Source of the DNA: Campylobacter taeniopygiae
Lineage (GTDB): Bacteria > Campylobacterota > Campylobacteria > Campylobacterales > Campylobacteraceae
Length of the DNA: 64,000 nt
Assembly: GCF_005406225.1 (NCBI RefSeq)
Contig: NZ_NXLY01000008.1
Coordinates: 1 to 64,000 of the forward strand
Direction of reading: 5' to 3'
Numbering within the stretch: position 1 is the first letter of the stretch; the number at the start of each line of letters is the position of its first letter. This document shows positions 50,556-62,017 of the stretch, one piece after another. The notes below the pieces were generated by a model. The model searched no databases and was not told the origin of the DNA. It worked only from the letters and a program-made list of their open reading frames with translations. The position numbers and the translations under genes are program-made.

Positions 50556-51113
50556 ATGTTTTTTTATTATTATTTAAAAAATCCTAAACAAGTGGGAGCT
50601 TTGTGTCCTAGTTCTAAAAAATTAAGAAAAGCAATCACTCAAAATATAGGTTTAGAAAGTGTTAAAAATATAGTTGAAATAGGACCAGGAACAGGAGCAT
50701 TTACAGAAGCCATACTTCAAAGAAAACATAAGGATGCTAAATTTTTTGCGATAGAAATTAATGATCAAATGGCACAAAAACTTTCTAAAAAATATGAAAA
50801 TTTAGATTTGCAAATTGGAAATGCCGAGAATTTAGAGTATTTTTTATATCAAAGATCTATGTCAAATGTAGATGTTGTAGTTTCTGGAATTCCTTGGGCT
50901 TTGTTAAAAAATCATGAACAAGAAAAGCTTTTAAACGCAATTTATAAAAATTTATCCAAAGGTGGATATTTTACCACTTTTGCTTATATAATTCCAAGCC
51001 CTTCGAGTAGGGCTTTTCGTTTAAAAATATTTGAACTTTTTAGTGAAGTTAAAATTTCAAAAATAGTGTGGCAAAATATCCCACCGGCCATAGTGTATTA
51101 TTGTAAGAAATAA
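50556..51113 (+). CDS. Class I SAM methyltransferase, PmtA/KsgA-like
   Basis: A 185-residue protein starting MFFYYYLKNPKQVGALCPSS, with SAM motif VEIGPGTGAFTEAIL near 41-55, acidic FAIEINDQMAQKL near 66 and VVVSGIPWALLKNHEQEKLL near 106. The opening plus SGIPW are typical of phospholipid N-methyltransferases (PmtA), which methylate phosphatidylethanolamine; rRNA dimethylases share parts of it. It is a single gene between guaA and the Cj1249-like gene, transcribed alone. I do not recall it at this position in NCTC 11168, so it may be accessory. Confidence 0.75.
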   Translation: MFFYYYLKNPKQVGALCPSSKKLRKAITQNIGLESVKNIVEIGPGTGAFTEAILQRKHKDAKFFAIEINDQMAQKLSKKYENLDLQIGNAENLEYFLYQRSMSNVDVVVSGIPWALLKNHEQEKLLNAIYKNLSKGGYFTTFAYIIPSPSSRAFRLKIFELFSEVKISKIVWQNIPPAIVYYCKK

Positions 51114-52649
51114 TTACTCCCATTCTATTGTTGCGGGTGGCTTGCTTGATATATCATAAACTACGCGATTGATTCCTTTTACTTCATTGATAATACGACG
51201 ACTGATATTTTCTAAAATTTCATAAGGTAGATGTGAAAAAGTTGCGGTCATTCCATCACTTGCATCTACAATACGCACACAAATAGTATTGTCATAAGTG
51301 CGATTATCTCCCATAACGCCGACACTTTTTACATTTAAGAGCACACAAAATGCTTGCCATGTTTTATCATACCAACCAGTACTTTTTAATTCTTCAAGTA
51401 AAATAACATCTGCTTGTCTAAGTAGATTTAAACTAGGGCGATTAACTTCACCCATAATGCGTATGGCAAGGCCAGGTCCAGGAAAAGGATGACGATAGAC
51501 AACTTCTTTACTTAAACCTAGTTCCAAACCTAAGGTTCTTACTTCATCTTTAAAAATTTCTTTCAAAGGTTCGATAAGTTTTAGATTCATTTTTTCAGGT
51601 AAGCCTCCGACGTTGTGATGACTTTTAATAGTCTTGCTAGCGCCGATGACTGAACTTTCAATGATATCGGTATAAAGAGTGCCTTGAGCGAGATATTTAA
51701 CATCGCTATGTTTTTTTGCTTCTTGTTCAAAAACTTCTATAAAGGTGTTTCCTATGATTTTTCTTTTTTGTTCAGGATCGATTACTCCGGCTAAACGACT
51801 TAGAAAAATTTCACTCGCATCAATGCTTATAAGATCTGTTTTTAGTGTGTTTTTAAACATAAATTCTACTTGTTCACGTTCGTTAGCACGCAATAAGCCA
51901 TTATCTACAAAAACAACGATGACTTGTTTTTTAATCGCACTTGATAAAAGTGCTGCCACAACACTACTATCAACCCCACCACTTACAGCACATAAAACTT
52001 TATCATTTCCAACTTCTTCGCGAATTTTTTCTGTTTGAGTTTTAGCAAAAGAGCCCATATTCCAAACACTTTCGCAATTACAAGCGTATTTGGCAAAATT
52101 TTTCAAAATGTTTTTACCAAATTCGCTGTGCTGAACTTCTGGGTGAAATTGTAAAGCAAAGAATTTCTTTTCTTCATTAGCAAAGACGCAAAAAGGACTA
52201 TTTTCACTCGTTGCTAAAACTTCAAAGCCTTGAGGTAAATTTTCTACTTTATCAGAATGACTCATCCATACGGTTTGTTTTTTAGGTAAATTTTTAAATA
52301 ATGCACTATCTTTTTGAATTTCTATGGTTGCTTTTCCATATTCTTTGTGTCCTGCTGGAGCAACACTAGCGCTAAAATGATGTGCCATTAGTTGCATACC
52401 ATAACAAATTCCAAGAATAGGTAAGCCCAAATCAAAAACACCTTTGTCGCAAAAATAAGCATCGGTTGCATAAACACTTGCTGGACCACCGCTTAATATA
52501 ATGCCTTTAGGTTCTTTTGCTTTAATATCAGCTAAGCTTACATTAAAGGGTAAAATTTCCGCATAAACCCCTTGTTCTCTTAATCTTCTAGCGATTAATT
52601 GTGTGTATTGAGAGCCAAAATCTAAAACTAAAATATCTGCTTTTTTCAT
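51114..52649 (-). CDS. guaA: GMP synthase (glutamine-hydrolysing)
   Basis: A 511-residue protein starting [23 protein letters not shown] 52649 is preferred over an extension to 52676. The class I amidotransferase domain has nucleophile Cys in GICYGMQLM near 77-85 and [11 protein letters not shown] near 170; the ATP pyrophosphatase domain has SGGVDSS near 220; the C-terminal dimer domain ends TIEWE. It converts XMP to GMP. Confidence 0.95.
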   Translation of the reverse strand: MKKADILVLDFGSQYTQLIARRLREQGVYAEILPFNVSLADIKAKEPKGIILSGGPASVYATDAYFCDKGVFDLGLPILGICYGMQLMAHHFSASVAPAGHKEYGKATIEIQKDSALFKNLPKKQTVWMSHSDKVENLPQGFEVLATSENSPFCVFANEEKKFFALQFHPEVQHSEFGKNILKNFAKYACNCESVWNMGSFAKTQTEKIREEVGNDKVLCAVSGGVDSSVVAALLSSAIKKQVIVVFVDNGLLRANEREQVEFMFKNTLKTDLISIDASEIFLSRLAGVIDPEQKRKIIGNTFIEVFEQEAKKHSDVKYLAQGTLYTDIIESSVIGASKTIKSHHNVGGLPEKMNLKLIEPLKEIFKDEVRTLGLELGLSKEVVYRHPFPGPGLAIRIMGEVNRPSLNLLRQADVILLEELKSTGWYDKTWQAFCVLLNVKSVGVMGDNRTYDNTICVRIVDASDGMTATFSHLPYEILENISRRIINEVKGINRVVYDISSKPPATIEWE

Positions 52650-52653
52650 TATA

Positions 52654-52803
52654 TCACCACCTATTGAGTTGTTCATATTTTTTAATGCTTTTTATAGAGC
52701 CATTTTGTTCATAAGTCGTGTATTGTGGATCGCCTTTATATCCACAAGAGCACAAAAAAATTAAGAAAAAAAATGATAAAATTATTTTATGGTAAAAATT
52801 CAA
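52654..52803 (-). CDS. Small LptM-like lipoprotein
   Basis: A short lipoprotein with a hydrophobic signal ([14 protein letters not shown]) and a lipobox cysteine followed by GYKGDPQY, the signature of LptM (YifL), which helps mature LptD in other bacteria. LptD is encoded 6 kb away. The start is uncertain: TTG 52803 gives about 49 residues, and the longer ATG frame to 52863 runs well into the divergent gene. Four bases before guaA. Confidence 0.6.
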   Translation of the reverse strand: MNFYHKIILSFFFLIFLCSCGYKGDPQYTTYEQNGSIKSIKKYEQLNRW

Positions 52804-53262
52804 AATCAAAAAACGATTAGAAATGTTAGTGCTATTGTTAATGATTTGATGAGTAAATCTCATTATAAACCTTTAAAAACCTTGTTTTTTTGTAAAGATT
52901 TTTTAAATTCTTTACCACCCGCAAAGCAACGTTTAATAGCTAGGATTTATATAAAAAATGATATTTTAAATATCATTACTTCGCATCCTGCAGGCTTTCA
53001 AGAATTAAATCATGATAATAGCAAAATTTATATTAAAATTCTCATAAAAAAATACGCCCAAGTGTATCCTTTAAGTGGTTTTTCAAACATAAAAGATATC
53101 AGAGTGATGACGCAAAAATATAGCTTTAGTGTTAAAAATGAAGAAAATATCAAAAAAAATCCATACATAGAATTAAGTTTGGGCTGTTTTAAAAATACTT
53201 TAGAAAATAAAGTGTTAGCAAATAAATTTGAAGAATTAAGGCAAATTATAAAAAATGCTTGA
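52789..53262 (+). CDS. Conserved hypothetical protein upstream of uvrC (Cj1247c-like)
   Basis: A 157-residue basic protein. The first 60 residues are helical (VSAIVNDLMSKSHYKPLKTL), then DILNIITSHPAGFQELNHDN, weakly recalling DUF721/DciA-type proteins that help load DnaB helicase, but I cannot confirm this. Its 3' end overlaps uvrC by eight bases. In H. pylori a similar-sized gene (HP0820) also precedes uvrC. It overlaps the start region of the divergent lipoprotein frame. Confidence 0.7.
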   Translation: MVKIQNQKTIRNVSAIVNDLMSKSHYKPLKTLFFCKDFLNSLPPAKQRLIARIYIKNDILNIITSHPAGFQELNHDNSKIYIKILIKKYAQVYPLSGFSNIKDIRVMTQKYSFSVKNEENIKKNPYIELSLGCFKNTLENKVLANKFEELRQIIKNA

Positions 53263-55072
53263 AAAATCATCTAAAAATATTTTAGAAAAAGAATTGCAAA
53301 CCTTACCTCAAAAACCAGGTGTTTATCAGTATTTTGATCAAAATGGAAAACTTTTGTATGTGGGCAAGGCGAAGAATTTAAAAAATAGGGTTAGGAGTTA
53401 TTTTACCTTTCGTCCTAAATTGTGTGCAAATAGTAAAAATTCTTTAAGAATACAAAAAATGATAGAAGAGGCAGTTCATTTAGAATTTATCACAACCAAT
53501 TCAGAAGCTGATGCTTTAATTTTGGAAAATTCTTTTATCAAGCAATTGCATCCAAAATACAATATACTTTTAAGAGATGATAAAACTTACCCTTATATCT
53601 ATGTTGATTTTAATGAAGATTTTCCACGTTTTCAAAGCACAAGAAAACTTATAAAAAAAACTAAAATTAGATATTTTGGACCCTTTTTTAAAGGAGTTAA
53701 AGAGCTTTTAAACGCCCTTTATTTGTATTATCCTTTGAAACAAAAAGCAAATTGTAAAAATCCTTGTATTTTTTATCAAATTCATCGTTGTTTAGCACCT
53801 TGTGATAATGGAGTTACTCAAGAAGAATATAAAAAAATCCTAGATAACGCTATTAATGCGCTTTTAAATCCTAGTATTTTAATTAAAAATTTAGAAAAAC
53901 AAATGCTTAGTCTAGCTCAAAATGAAAATTATGAAGAAGCAGCTAAGGTAAGAGATCAAATCACTACTATTAAAGATTTGGAGGTAAAAATTCAAATTGA
54001 TATTGCTAAATTGGAGGATTTTGAGATTTTTGCGGTTGCTTTTAGAGATTCTATGCTTTCAACGATTCGTTTTGTGGTGCAAAATGGAAAGATTATCAGT
54101 GTAAATTCTAAAACAACCCTTTTAAAAAATGCTTTAAGTTTTGAAAAAAATGAAATTTATAAACAACTTATTTTAGAGAATTTTAATACCGATACGCCTT
54201 TAATAGCTAATACTATTTATACTTATGAAGAATTTGATGATAGAGAGCTTTTAGAGGAAATTTTAAGCAAACGCTTTGAGAAAAAAATCAGTATCAAGAT
54301 GCCAAAAATAGGGGAAAAAAGAAAAATTTGTGATCTTGCTTTTGAAAATGCACTTTTAAATATAGAAAAAGAACAAAAAAATAGCAATTTTAAAATACAA
54401 AAAGAGATTCAAGAGTATTTTGAACTTGAAAATTTTCCAAATCATATTGAAATTTTTGATAATTCTCATTTACAAGGGATTGCAAATGTTGGAGCTATGG
54501 TGGTTTATAAATTTGGATCATGGGATAAAAACTCATATAGAAAATTTCATCTTGAATATCAAAATGATTATGAGCAGATGCGAGAAGTTTTAACACGTAG
54601 GGCTTTGGATTTTCAAAACAACACCCCACCTGATTTATGGCTTATAGATGGTGGAAAAGCTTTATTGGAACTAGCAAAAGATATTGTTTTAAGTAGTGGT
54701 GCTAATATAGATATTTTAGCCATTTCTAAAGAAAAAATTGATGCAAAAGCGCATAGAGCTAAAGGAGGCGCTAAAGATAAAATTCATTCTTTTAGTGGCG
54801 AGTTTTCTTTGAGTGTGGATGATAAAAAATTGCAATTTTTGCAAAAATTAAGAGATGAGGCACATCGTTTTGCTATAAGTTTTCATCAAAAAACAAAGAA
54901 AAAACAAGATTTAGAAAGTTCCAAATTGGTTAAATTGGGCTTAAACGTAGGAGTAATACATAAACTTTTAGCTTATTATGGGAATTTTGAATCTATCTAT
55001 AAAGCAAATTTTGATGAACTTTGCACTCTTATAGGTAAAAAGGCGGCGCAAAAATTAAAAGATATAAAATGA
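53255..55072 (+). CDS. uvrC: Excinuclease ABC subunit C
   Basis: A 605-residue nuclease: GIY-YIG domain at the start (KPGVYQYFDQNGKLLYVGKA), UVR motif near 225 (NYEEAAKVRDQI), RNase-H-like endonuclease region with EIFDNSHLQGIANVGAMVVY and LIDGGKALLELA, and a C-terminal helix-hairpin-helix domain. It makes both incisions in nucleotide excision repair. Confidence 0.95.
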   Translation: MLEKSSKNILEKELQTLPQKPGVYQYFDQNGKLLYVGKAKNLKNRVRSYFTFRPKLCANSKNSLRIQKMIEEAVHLEFITTNSEADALILENSFIKQLHPKYNILLRDDKTYPYIYVDFNEDFPRFQSTRKLIKKTKIRYFGPFFKGVKELLNALYLYYPLKQKANCKNPCIFYQIHRCLAPCDNGVTQEEYKKILDNAINALLNPSILIKNLEKQMLSLAQNENYEEAAKVRDQITTIKDLEVKIQIDIAKLEDFEIFAVAFRDSMLSTIRFVVQNGKIISVNSKTTLLKNALSFEKNEIYKQLILENFNTDTPLIANTIYTYEEFDDRELLEEILSKRFEKKISIKMPKIGEKRKICDLAFENALLNIEKEQKNSNFKIQKEIQEYFELENFPNHIEIFDNSHLQGIANVGAMVVYKFGSWDKNSYRKFHLEYQNDYEQMREVLTRRALDFQNNTPPDLWLIDGGKALLELAKDIVLSSGANIDILAISKEKIDAKAHRAKGGAKDKIHSFSGEFSLSVDDKKLQFLQKLRDEAHRFAISFHQKTKKKQDLESSKLVKLGLNVGVIHKLLAYYGNFESIYKANFDELCTLIGKKAAQKLKDIK

Positions 55073-55074
55073 AA

Positions 55075-55977
55075 TCAAGCTTTGTAAAATCGGACACCTG
55101 CAAGATCAATGATTTTTACTTCATTTTTTTGGATTAATTCTTGCAAAAGAATTTTAGAACTTTCATTAAAAGTGTGTTCTACATCGATTTGACTTTGTGC
55201 TCTTAAATGAAGAAATTTTAGCAATTCTTCTTTGTTTAAATCAAGTTTTTGTTCTTTATAATTTCTTTTTGCTAAAAAAACCGGTGCGCAGGTGATTAAT
55301 TTTGAAAGCTCATAAAGTTTTTCTTCATCAATTGATTTGACTGGATAAGATGGAGGCCGATCAATAGTGCTTAGATCAATTCTTGTTGGTGATATTGTAG
55401 CTAAAGCGTTATTAAGAGCTATAAATTCTTCTTCATTGTCATTTAGATCTTTAACCACTAAAATTTCCATTACAAGATCGCCTTGAAATTTTGTTTTAAA
55501 TTCTGCCATTTTTTGTATCATTAATTCTAAATTGATATTTTTTAAAGCTCTATCTATACGATAAAAAGTTTTGGAAATGGCACTATCTAGACTGAATTTA
55601 ACCACATCAAGTTTCAATAAACTTTGAAATTTATTTTGATCAAGTACGGCTGTGCCGTTGCTTAAAATAAGAAGTTTTTTATTTTTAACGATTTGACGCA
55701 AAGAATTAATCAATTCATCTAAATGAGGATAAAGACTTGGTTCACCATTAGCAGTTAGTGTAAGAAAGTCAAATTCGATACCTTTATCCATAGTCATTTG
55801 AACTTCTGAAATGATTTGTGCAACTTCTACAATTTCATCTTGTTTTTCTTGCGCTTTTTTAGCTTCAAGTTCGCAATAGACGCAATCAAAATTACACTGT
55901 TTTTTACTCGGGCTTAAATCAATTCCTAAAGATCGCCCAAAGCGTCTAGAACTTACAGGCCCAAAAACAACTTTCAT
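55075..55977 (-). CDS. Radical SAM protein (Cj1244-like)
   Basis: A 300-residue radical SAM enzyme with CX3CX2C at C28, C32 and C35 (CNFDCVYCE), [17 protein letters not shown] near 76 and [19 protein letters not shown] near 180. The family is widespread in Campylobacterota, but its substrate is not known. The start overlaps hemE by four bases, so the two are co-translated; a heme-related role is possible but unproven. Confidence 0.85.
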   Translation of the reverse strand: MKVVFGPVSSRRFGRSLGIDLSPSKKQCNFDCVYCELEAKKAQEKQDEIVEVAQIISEVQMTMDKGIEFDFLTLTANGEPSLYPHLDELINSLRQIVKNKKLLILSNGTAVLDQNKFQSLLKLDVVKFSLDSAISKTFYRIDRALKNINLELMIQKMAEFKTKFQGDLVMEILVVKDLNDNEEEFIALNNALATISPTRIDLSTIDRPPSYPVKSIDEEKLYELSKLITCAPVFLAKRNYKEQKLDLNKEELLKFLHLRAQSQIDVEHTFNESSKILLQELIQKNEVKIIDLAGVRFYKA

Positions 55978-56996
55978 TTAGCCGAGCTTTCTTGAACGAG
56001 CTTGATAAAATATTTAGCATTTTCAACAGGGATATCCGGTAAAATTCCATGTCCTAAATTGAAAATATGGGCTTTATTTTTCATAATTTGCAGAATTTGT
56101 CCCACGCTTTCTTTAATGGAGTTTTTATTGTATAATCTGCAAGGTTCCATATTGCCTTGAAGAGTATATTTGTGTGATAATTTATCTCGTGCTAATTCTA
56201 AAGGAGTGCTCCAATCAACCCCAAAAACATCAAAATTTCCATCGATTTTATCTAAATAGCCACTGATTCCTTTAGGGAATAAAATAACAGGTATATTAGG
56301 ATATTTATTTTTAATAAAATTAGAAATTTCAAGCATATATTTAAAAGAGAAATTAAAAAATTCACTATATTCTAAAGCACTTGCCCAACTATCAAAAATT
56401 TGCACAGCATTAGCTCCTGCTTTGATTTGTTCTTCTAAATATAGTTTTAAAACTTCTGTAAGATTTGATAAAATCAAATGCAAAAGTTCGGGGTTTTGAT
56501 AAAGCATTTTTTTACATTTTGCGTAGTTTTTGCTTCCGCCACCTTCTATCATATAAGTGGCTATAGTCCAAGGACTTCCACAAAATCCTATAAGTGCTTT
56601 ATCTTTTGGAAGTTTTTCTCGAGTAAGTTTTAAGGCATCATAAACATAATTTAATTTTTGATGAGCTTTTTGAGTATCTAGTTTTTTTAAATCTTCTATG
56701 CTAGAAATTGGATCATCAAATACAGGTCCCTCTCCTTTTTCAAAACGCAAATTCATTCCCATTTCAAGAGGAACGACTAAAATATCTGAAAAAATAATCG
56801 CCGCATCCACTTCTAAAATTTCTACAGGTTGCAAACTCACTTCAGATGCTTTTTTGTAATCTTTACATAAAGAAAGAAAATCTCCTGCTTGCTCACGGAC
56901 TTGCATATATTCAGGTAAATAGCGTCCTGCTTGACGCATCATCCAAATAGGAGTATAGGGCGTTGGTTTTTTAAAACAAGCATCAATGAAAATCAT
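55974..56996 (-). CDS. hemE: Uroporphyrinogen decarboxylase
   Basis: A 340-residue enzyme of the family length with [16 protein letters not shown] near 18-33, catalytic Asp in [15 protein letters not shown] near 70 and [11 protein letters not shown] near 152. It converts uroporphyrinogen III to coproporphyrinogen III in heme synthesis. First gene of hemE-radical SAM. Confidence 0.95.
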   Translation of the reverse strand: MIFIDACFKKPTPYTPIWMMRQAGRYLPEYMQVREQAGDFLSLCKDYKKASEVSLQPVEILEVDAAIIFSDILVVPLEMGMNLRFEKGEGPVFDDPISSIEDLKKLDTQKAHQKLNYVYDALKLTREKLPKDKALIGFCGSPWTIATYMIEGGGSKNYAKCKKMLYQNPELLHLILSNLTEVLKLYLEEQIKAGANAVQIFDSWASALEYSEFFNFSFKYMLEISNFIKNKYPNIPVILFPKGISGYLDKIDGNFDVFGVDWSTPLELARDKLSHKYTLQGNMEPCRLYNKNSIKESVGQILQIMKNKAHIFNLGHGILPDIPVENAKYFIKLVQESSAK

Positions 56997-57067
56997 AATT
57001 TTCCTTTATTTTTGTAAAATTATAACAAAAATTATTGAAAATTGAATCACTAATTTTTATATCTACT

Positions 57068-57577
57068 TTATACAGAAGATCCTACAGGAGCTGAAAAAGT
57101 ATTGAATAAATTTTTATTATTCTCTTCTTGTTTTTTACTAAATACGGTGGGACTATTTTTTGCATGATATTTTTCTTGAGCTTGTATTTGCATATAGCTT
57201 ATATTTTCTTTGGTTTTAAGATTTAGATTATTATTTATTGAGGCTTGTTTTTCTAGATTGGAATTAAGCTTTTGCTCCATCTTTTCATTTATTTGAGTGC
57301 TTATTTTTTCTTTAGTTTGTTCTTCAAGTTTTAATCTTAAATGTTCTTTATATGCTTCTTCATCTAGAACTTTTTTCTTTTCATATTCTCCAGTTTTTTT
57401 ATTTAGGACAAGCTCTTCTTTATATTTTTTCATTTTAGACTCAACAAATTCCTCTACTTCTTTAAGTAAAGTTTTAAACGAAACATCCCATAAAGAATTT
57501 TCATCTTGCTTAGTAGTTTTGGAATTTTGACGAGAATTATTGAAATTCTCGTTTATATAATTTGAATTTATTTTCAC
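57068..57577 (-). CDS. ciaC: Probable Campylobacter invasion antigen CiaC (Cj1242-like)
   Basis: A 169-residue, highly hydrophilic protein rich in Asn, Lys and Glu with coiled-coil character from 30 to 120 (ESKMKKYKEELVLNKKTGEY and on). There is no signal peptide, in line with export through the flagellar type III apparatus. Position between hemE and the MFS gene matches Cj1242, known in the literature as CiaC, a secreted protein affecting host-cell entry. It follows a 102-residue gene by two bases, both behind a sigma54 promoter. The name depends on position and general make-up. Confidence 0.7.
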   Translation of the reverse strand: MKINSNYINENFNNSRQNSKTTKQDENSLWDVSFKTLLKEVEEFVESKMKKYKEELVLNKKTGEYEKKKVLDEEAYKEHLRLKLEEQTKEKISTQINEKMEQKLNSNLEKQASINNNLNLKTKENISYMQIQAQEKYHAKNSPTVFSKKQEENNKNLFNTFSAPVGSSV

Positions 57578-57579
57578 AC

Positions 57580-57888
57580 TTAAATCTTTTTACTTACAGC
57601 ATTTCCTGCGTCTATGGTTGCAAAAAGTTTATTGAGTAGGGTTTCTTCATTTTTTTTATATTGATCCTCTCTCATTTTTTGCCACGCATAGGATCTAAAA
57701 TCTTCTCTAATAGCTCCAAGATCTAGGTCTTTATTGCTGAATTCATTAGAAGTTGTTTTTTCTTTATCTTCTTTATTTTTGACTTCATTTAAATTAGCTT
57801 GAAATTCATCTGCTGAAGAAGTTTTTTCTTTAATTTTAGTTGTGCTAAAAACAGCGTTGGACATTTGTTTGGTATTGTCTATGGTCAT
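57580..57888 (-). CDS. Small hydrophilic protein co-transcribed with ciaC
   Basis: A 102-residue protein. Residues 1-55 are low-complexity, rich in Ser, Thr, Lys and Glu, as in secreted type III proteins; residues 56-102 (GAIREDFRSYAWQKMREDQY, then NKLFATIDAGNAVSKKI) look structured and helical. It lies directly behind the sigma54 promoter and two bases before ciaC. It might be a second flagellar-exported protein or a partner of CiaC; neither is shown. Confidence 0.75.
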   Translation of the reverse strand: MTIDNTKQMSNAVFSTTKIKEKTSSADEFQANLNEVKNKEDKEKTTSNEFSNKDLDLGAIREDFRSYAWQKMREDQYKKNEETLLNKLFATIDAGNAVSKKI

Positions 57889-57921
57889 TGCTTTCCTTTA
57901 ATTTTTATACATTATAAATAC

Positions 57922-57937
57922 AAGCAAATTCTATTCC
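57922..57937 (-). promoter_or_regulatory. Sigma54 (RpoN) promoter of the ciaC pair
   Basis: On the minus strand TGGAAT-AGAAT-TTGCTT gives GG (57937-57936) and GC (57925-57924) ten bases apart, the required -24/-12 spacing, and matches the Campylobacter flagellar consensus GGAA-N5/6-TTGCTT. It is about 35 bases before the first ATG and overlaps the stop of the upstream MFS gene. Published C. jejuni RpoN regulons, as I recall, include Cj1242. A TATAAT-like hexamer downstream (57912-57917) is probably coincidental. Confidence 0.8.
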
Positions 57938-59107
57938 ACTTTTCTTTTAAAGTGATTATAGTTAATTTTATCTTTTGCAAATGCTGATGCAAAAATCAAA
58001 GCAGGTAAGACAAAAATTGATGCAAAAAGTGCGTTAAATTCGATACCTATATTTGTTAAAACAAGACCTCCTATAAAACTTGCTAAGGCTATACCTACAT
58101 TAAAAGCTGCTTCATTCACACTGATGGTGCTATCCATTATTTTATGTGTGTGTCGTTTAGCTTTTGCAATGCTTAACATTTTTAAAGCCGGTATGGTTGA
58201 AAAAGAAAAAAATCCCATCAAAGCGATATTTAAAATAACTAAAATTGGAATATAAATCGTCCATAAAAAGTTTAAAAATACAAAAATTTGTATGCTTAAA
58301 ATTAGTCTCAAAGAAAAAATAGCACCTTTTTTATCTACCATTTTTCCACCCCATAAATTTCCAAAAATAGCACATATTCCATATAGGAGTAGGATATAGG
58401 TTGTATTTTGTTCTTTAAATCCACTTATATCTACGAGCAGTTTTTGCAAATAGGTATAAAGAATAAATTGCGCACCGCAACTACAAAGGGTGATAGTGTA
58501 AGTTTTAAGTAAATTACGATGCGAAAAAGCTGGTGCAAGGTTTTTTAAATTAGTAGGATTAGGATATAAATTTTTAGGCATCATATGCCAAACTCCTAAG
58601 GAGGCAAAAACTGTAATGATAAAGATCAATAAGAAAATAAGTTTAAAGCCAAAATGATATCCTATGAAGGTTCCTAAAGGGACACCTGTAACAAGTGCAA
58701 CTGTAAGCCCTGTCACCATAATAGCTAAGGCACTAGATTTTTTTTCATTTGGAGTTATGCTTGAAATAGCAAGTGTAGCAATAACAAAAAATACACCGTG
58801 TTGAGTTCCAGCAATAAAACGAGCAAAAGCTGTTAAATAAAAATTATTACTAAAAAAGATTGTTAAATTGGCTAAAGCAAAAATTCCAAGATTAATCAAA
58901 AGTTGTATATGTCTATAAAAATGGCTTAAAGCAATACTTACAATAGGAGCTCCTATAACAACTCCTATAGCGTATAAGGTTGTAAGATAACCAGCAGTTT
59001 TTGCATTGATTTTGAAATAATGTTGTACATCAATTAAAACTCCAGCCATAACAAATTCAGTTACTCCCATACAAAAAGCACTTAAGGCTAAAGCAAATAA
59101 AGCTTTT

Positions 59108-59121
<14 letters not shown>
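57931..59121 (-). CDS. MFS efflux transporter, AraJ-like (Cj1241-like)
   Basis: A 396-residue 12-span transporter. ATG 59121 ([20 protein letters not shown]) is preferred; the longer frame runs into pdx[17 protein letters not shown] and [14 protein letters not shown] in helices 1-2 and the [20 protein letters not shown] segment near helix 5 are typical of AraJ/PbuE-type exporters. Substrate unknown. It overlaps pdxA by 14 bases, so it is expressed with it. Confidence 0.85.
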
Positions 59122-61025
<1,904 letters not shown>

Positions 61026-61057
61026 TTATTATACTCCAAAATTTAAAAGGAAGAGTA

Positions 61058-62017
61058 ATGTTAGGTATTGATTTGGGATCAAATACTTTAAGAGCAGTTG
61101 AAATGGATGAAAATTTTAAAAAAATAAAAGAGTATGAATTTATCATAGGTGCAGCAAAAAATTTATCTAAAAGTGGGCAAATTTCAGCCGAGGCTATAGA
61201 AAAAATCAAACAAGCTTTAAATGTTTTATCCAAGGAGCAAAATTTATGCAAAGCAAAAGCTGTTGCAACAGCAGCTTTTAGAAAGGCAAGCAATACGGAT
61301 GAAATTTTTAAAGATTTAAAAGAGCAATTTGGGATCAATTTTAAGGTTATTGATGCTAAAACAGAAGCTAAAATCAGCGTTTTAGGAATGAAAAATGCTC
61401 TTGCTAATTTGGGCATGAAAGGGCGTTTTGCTTATTGTGATTTAGGGGGTGCTTCTTGCGAGTTATCTTTTGATGAACATTTTCAAAGTTTTGATTTTGG
61501 GATTATAAGTTTTTATGAAAAATGTAATTTTAAAGATGATTTTTCTACTTTTTCTTTTAAAAAAATATTGAAAAAATATCCTAATTTCTTTCATAAAATC
61601 AAAGATAAAAAATTAAAAATTCACCTATTAATTCAAGATAGAAATTTAAAAAATATAGCGTTTAAAGCTTTTGATGAGGTTAAAGAGCTTAAAAAAGTTT
61701 TTAAAAAAAGTAAAATAAAAAAAGTGGTTTTAAATTCAGGTGTTCCTACAACCTTGGCTGCTTTAAAATGCGGTTTAGATTATGAAAGATATGACGCTAA
61801 AAAAATTAATGGCCAAATTTTACACACTCAAGATTTTTTCAAATATGCATTAAAAATTTGGAACATGAGTGAAAAAGAGGCTAATTTTTATCTTGGAAAA
61901 ACGCGTAAAAAATATTTAGTCGCAGGTTGTTTTTTATTTTTTGCTATTTTTAATAAAGAAGAATTTATAGTTATCGATGAGGGTTTAAGAGAGGGGCTTT
62001 GCATAGCAAATTTATAA
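61058..62017 (+). CDS. Ppx/GppA family phosphatase (Cj1237c-like)
   Basis: A 319-residue ASKHA-fold protein: LGIDLGSNTLRAVEMDENFK at the start, AVATAAFRKASN near 70, DLGGASCELSF near 128 and LNSGVPTTLAALKC near 227. The family degrades polyphosphate or the pppGpp alarmone. It is about 180 residues shorter than E. coli Ppx, lacking the C-terminal HD-like part. Overlaps the convergent MidA gene by six bases. Confidence 0.88.
   Translation: MLGIDLGSNTLRAVEMDENFKKIKEYEFIIGAAKNLSKSGQISAEAIEKIKQALNVLSKEQNLCKAKAVATAAFRKASNTDEIFKDLKEQFGINFKVIDAKTEAKISVLGMKNALANLGMKGRFAYCDLGGASCELSFDEHFQSFDFGIISFYEKCNFKDDFSTFSFKKILKKYPNFFHKIKDKKLKIHLLIQDRNLKNIAFKAFDEVKELKKVFKKSKIKKVVLNSGVPTTLAALKCGLDYERYDAKKINGQILHTQDFFKYALKIWNMSEKEANFYLGKTRKKYLVAGCFLFFAIFNKEEFIVIDEGLREGLCIANL

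Noticed and set aside
57912-57917. Sigma70 promoter for the ciaC pair
   Set aside because: The TATAAT-like hexamer is in an AT-rich leader; the sigma54 -24/-12 elements just upstream are far more specific.
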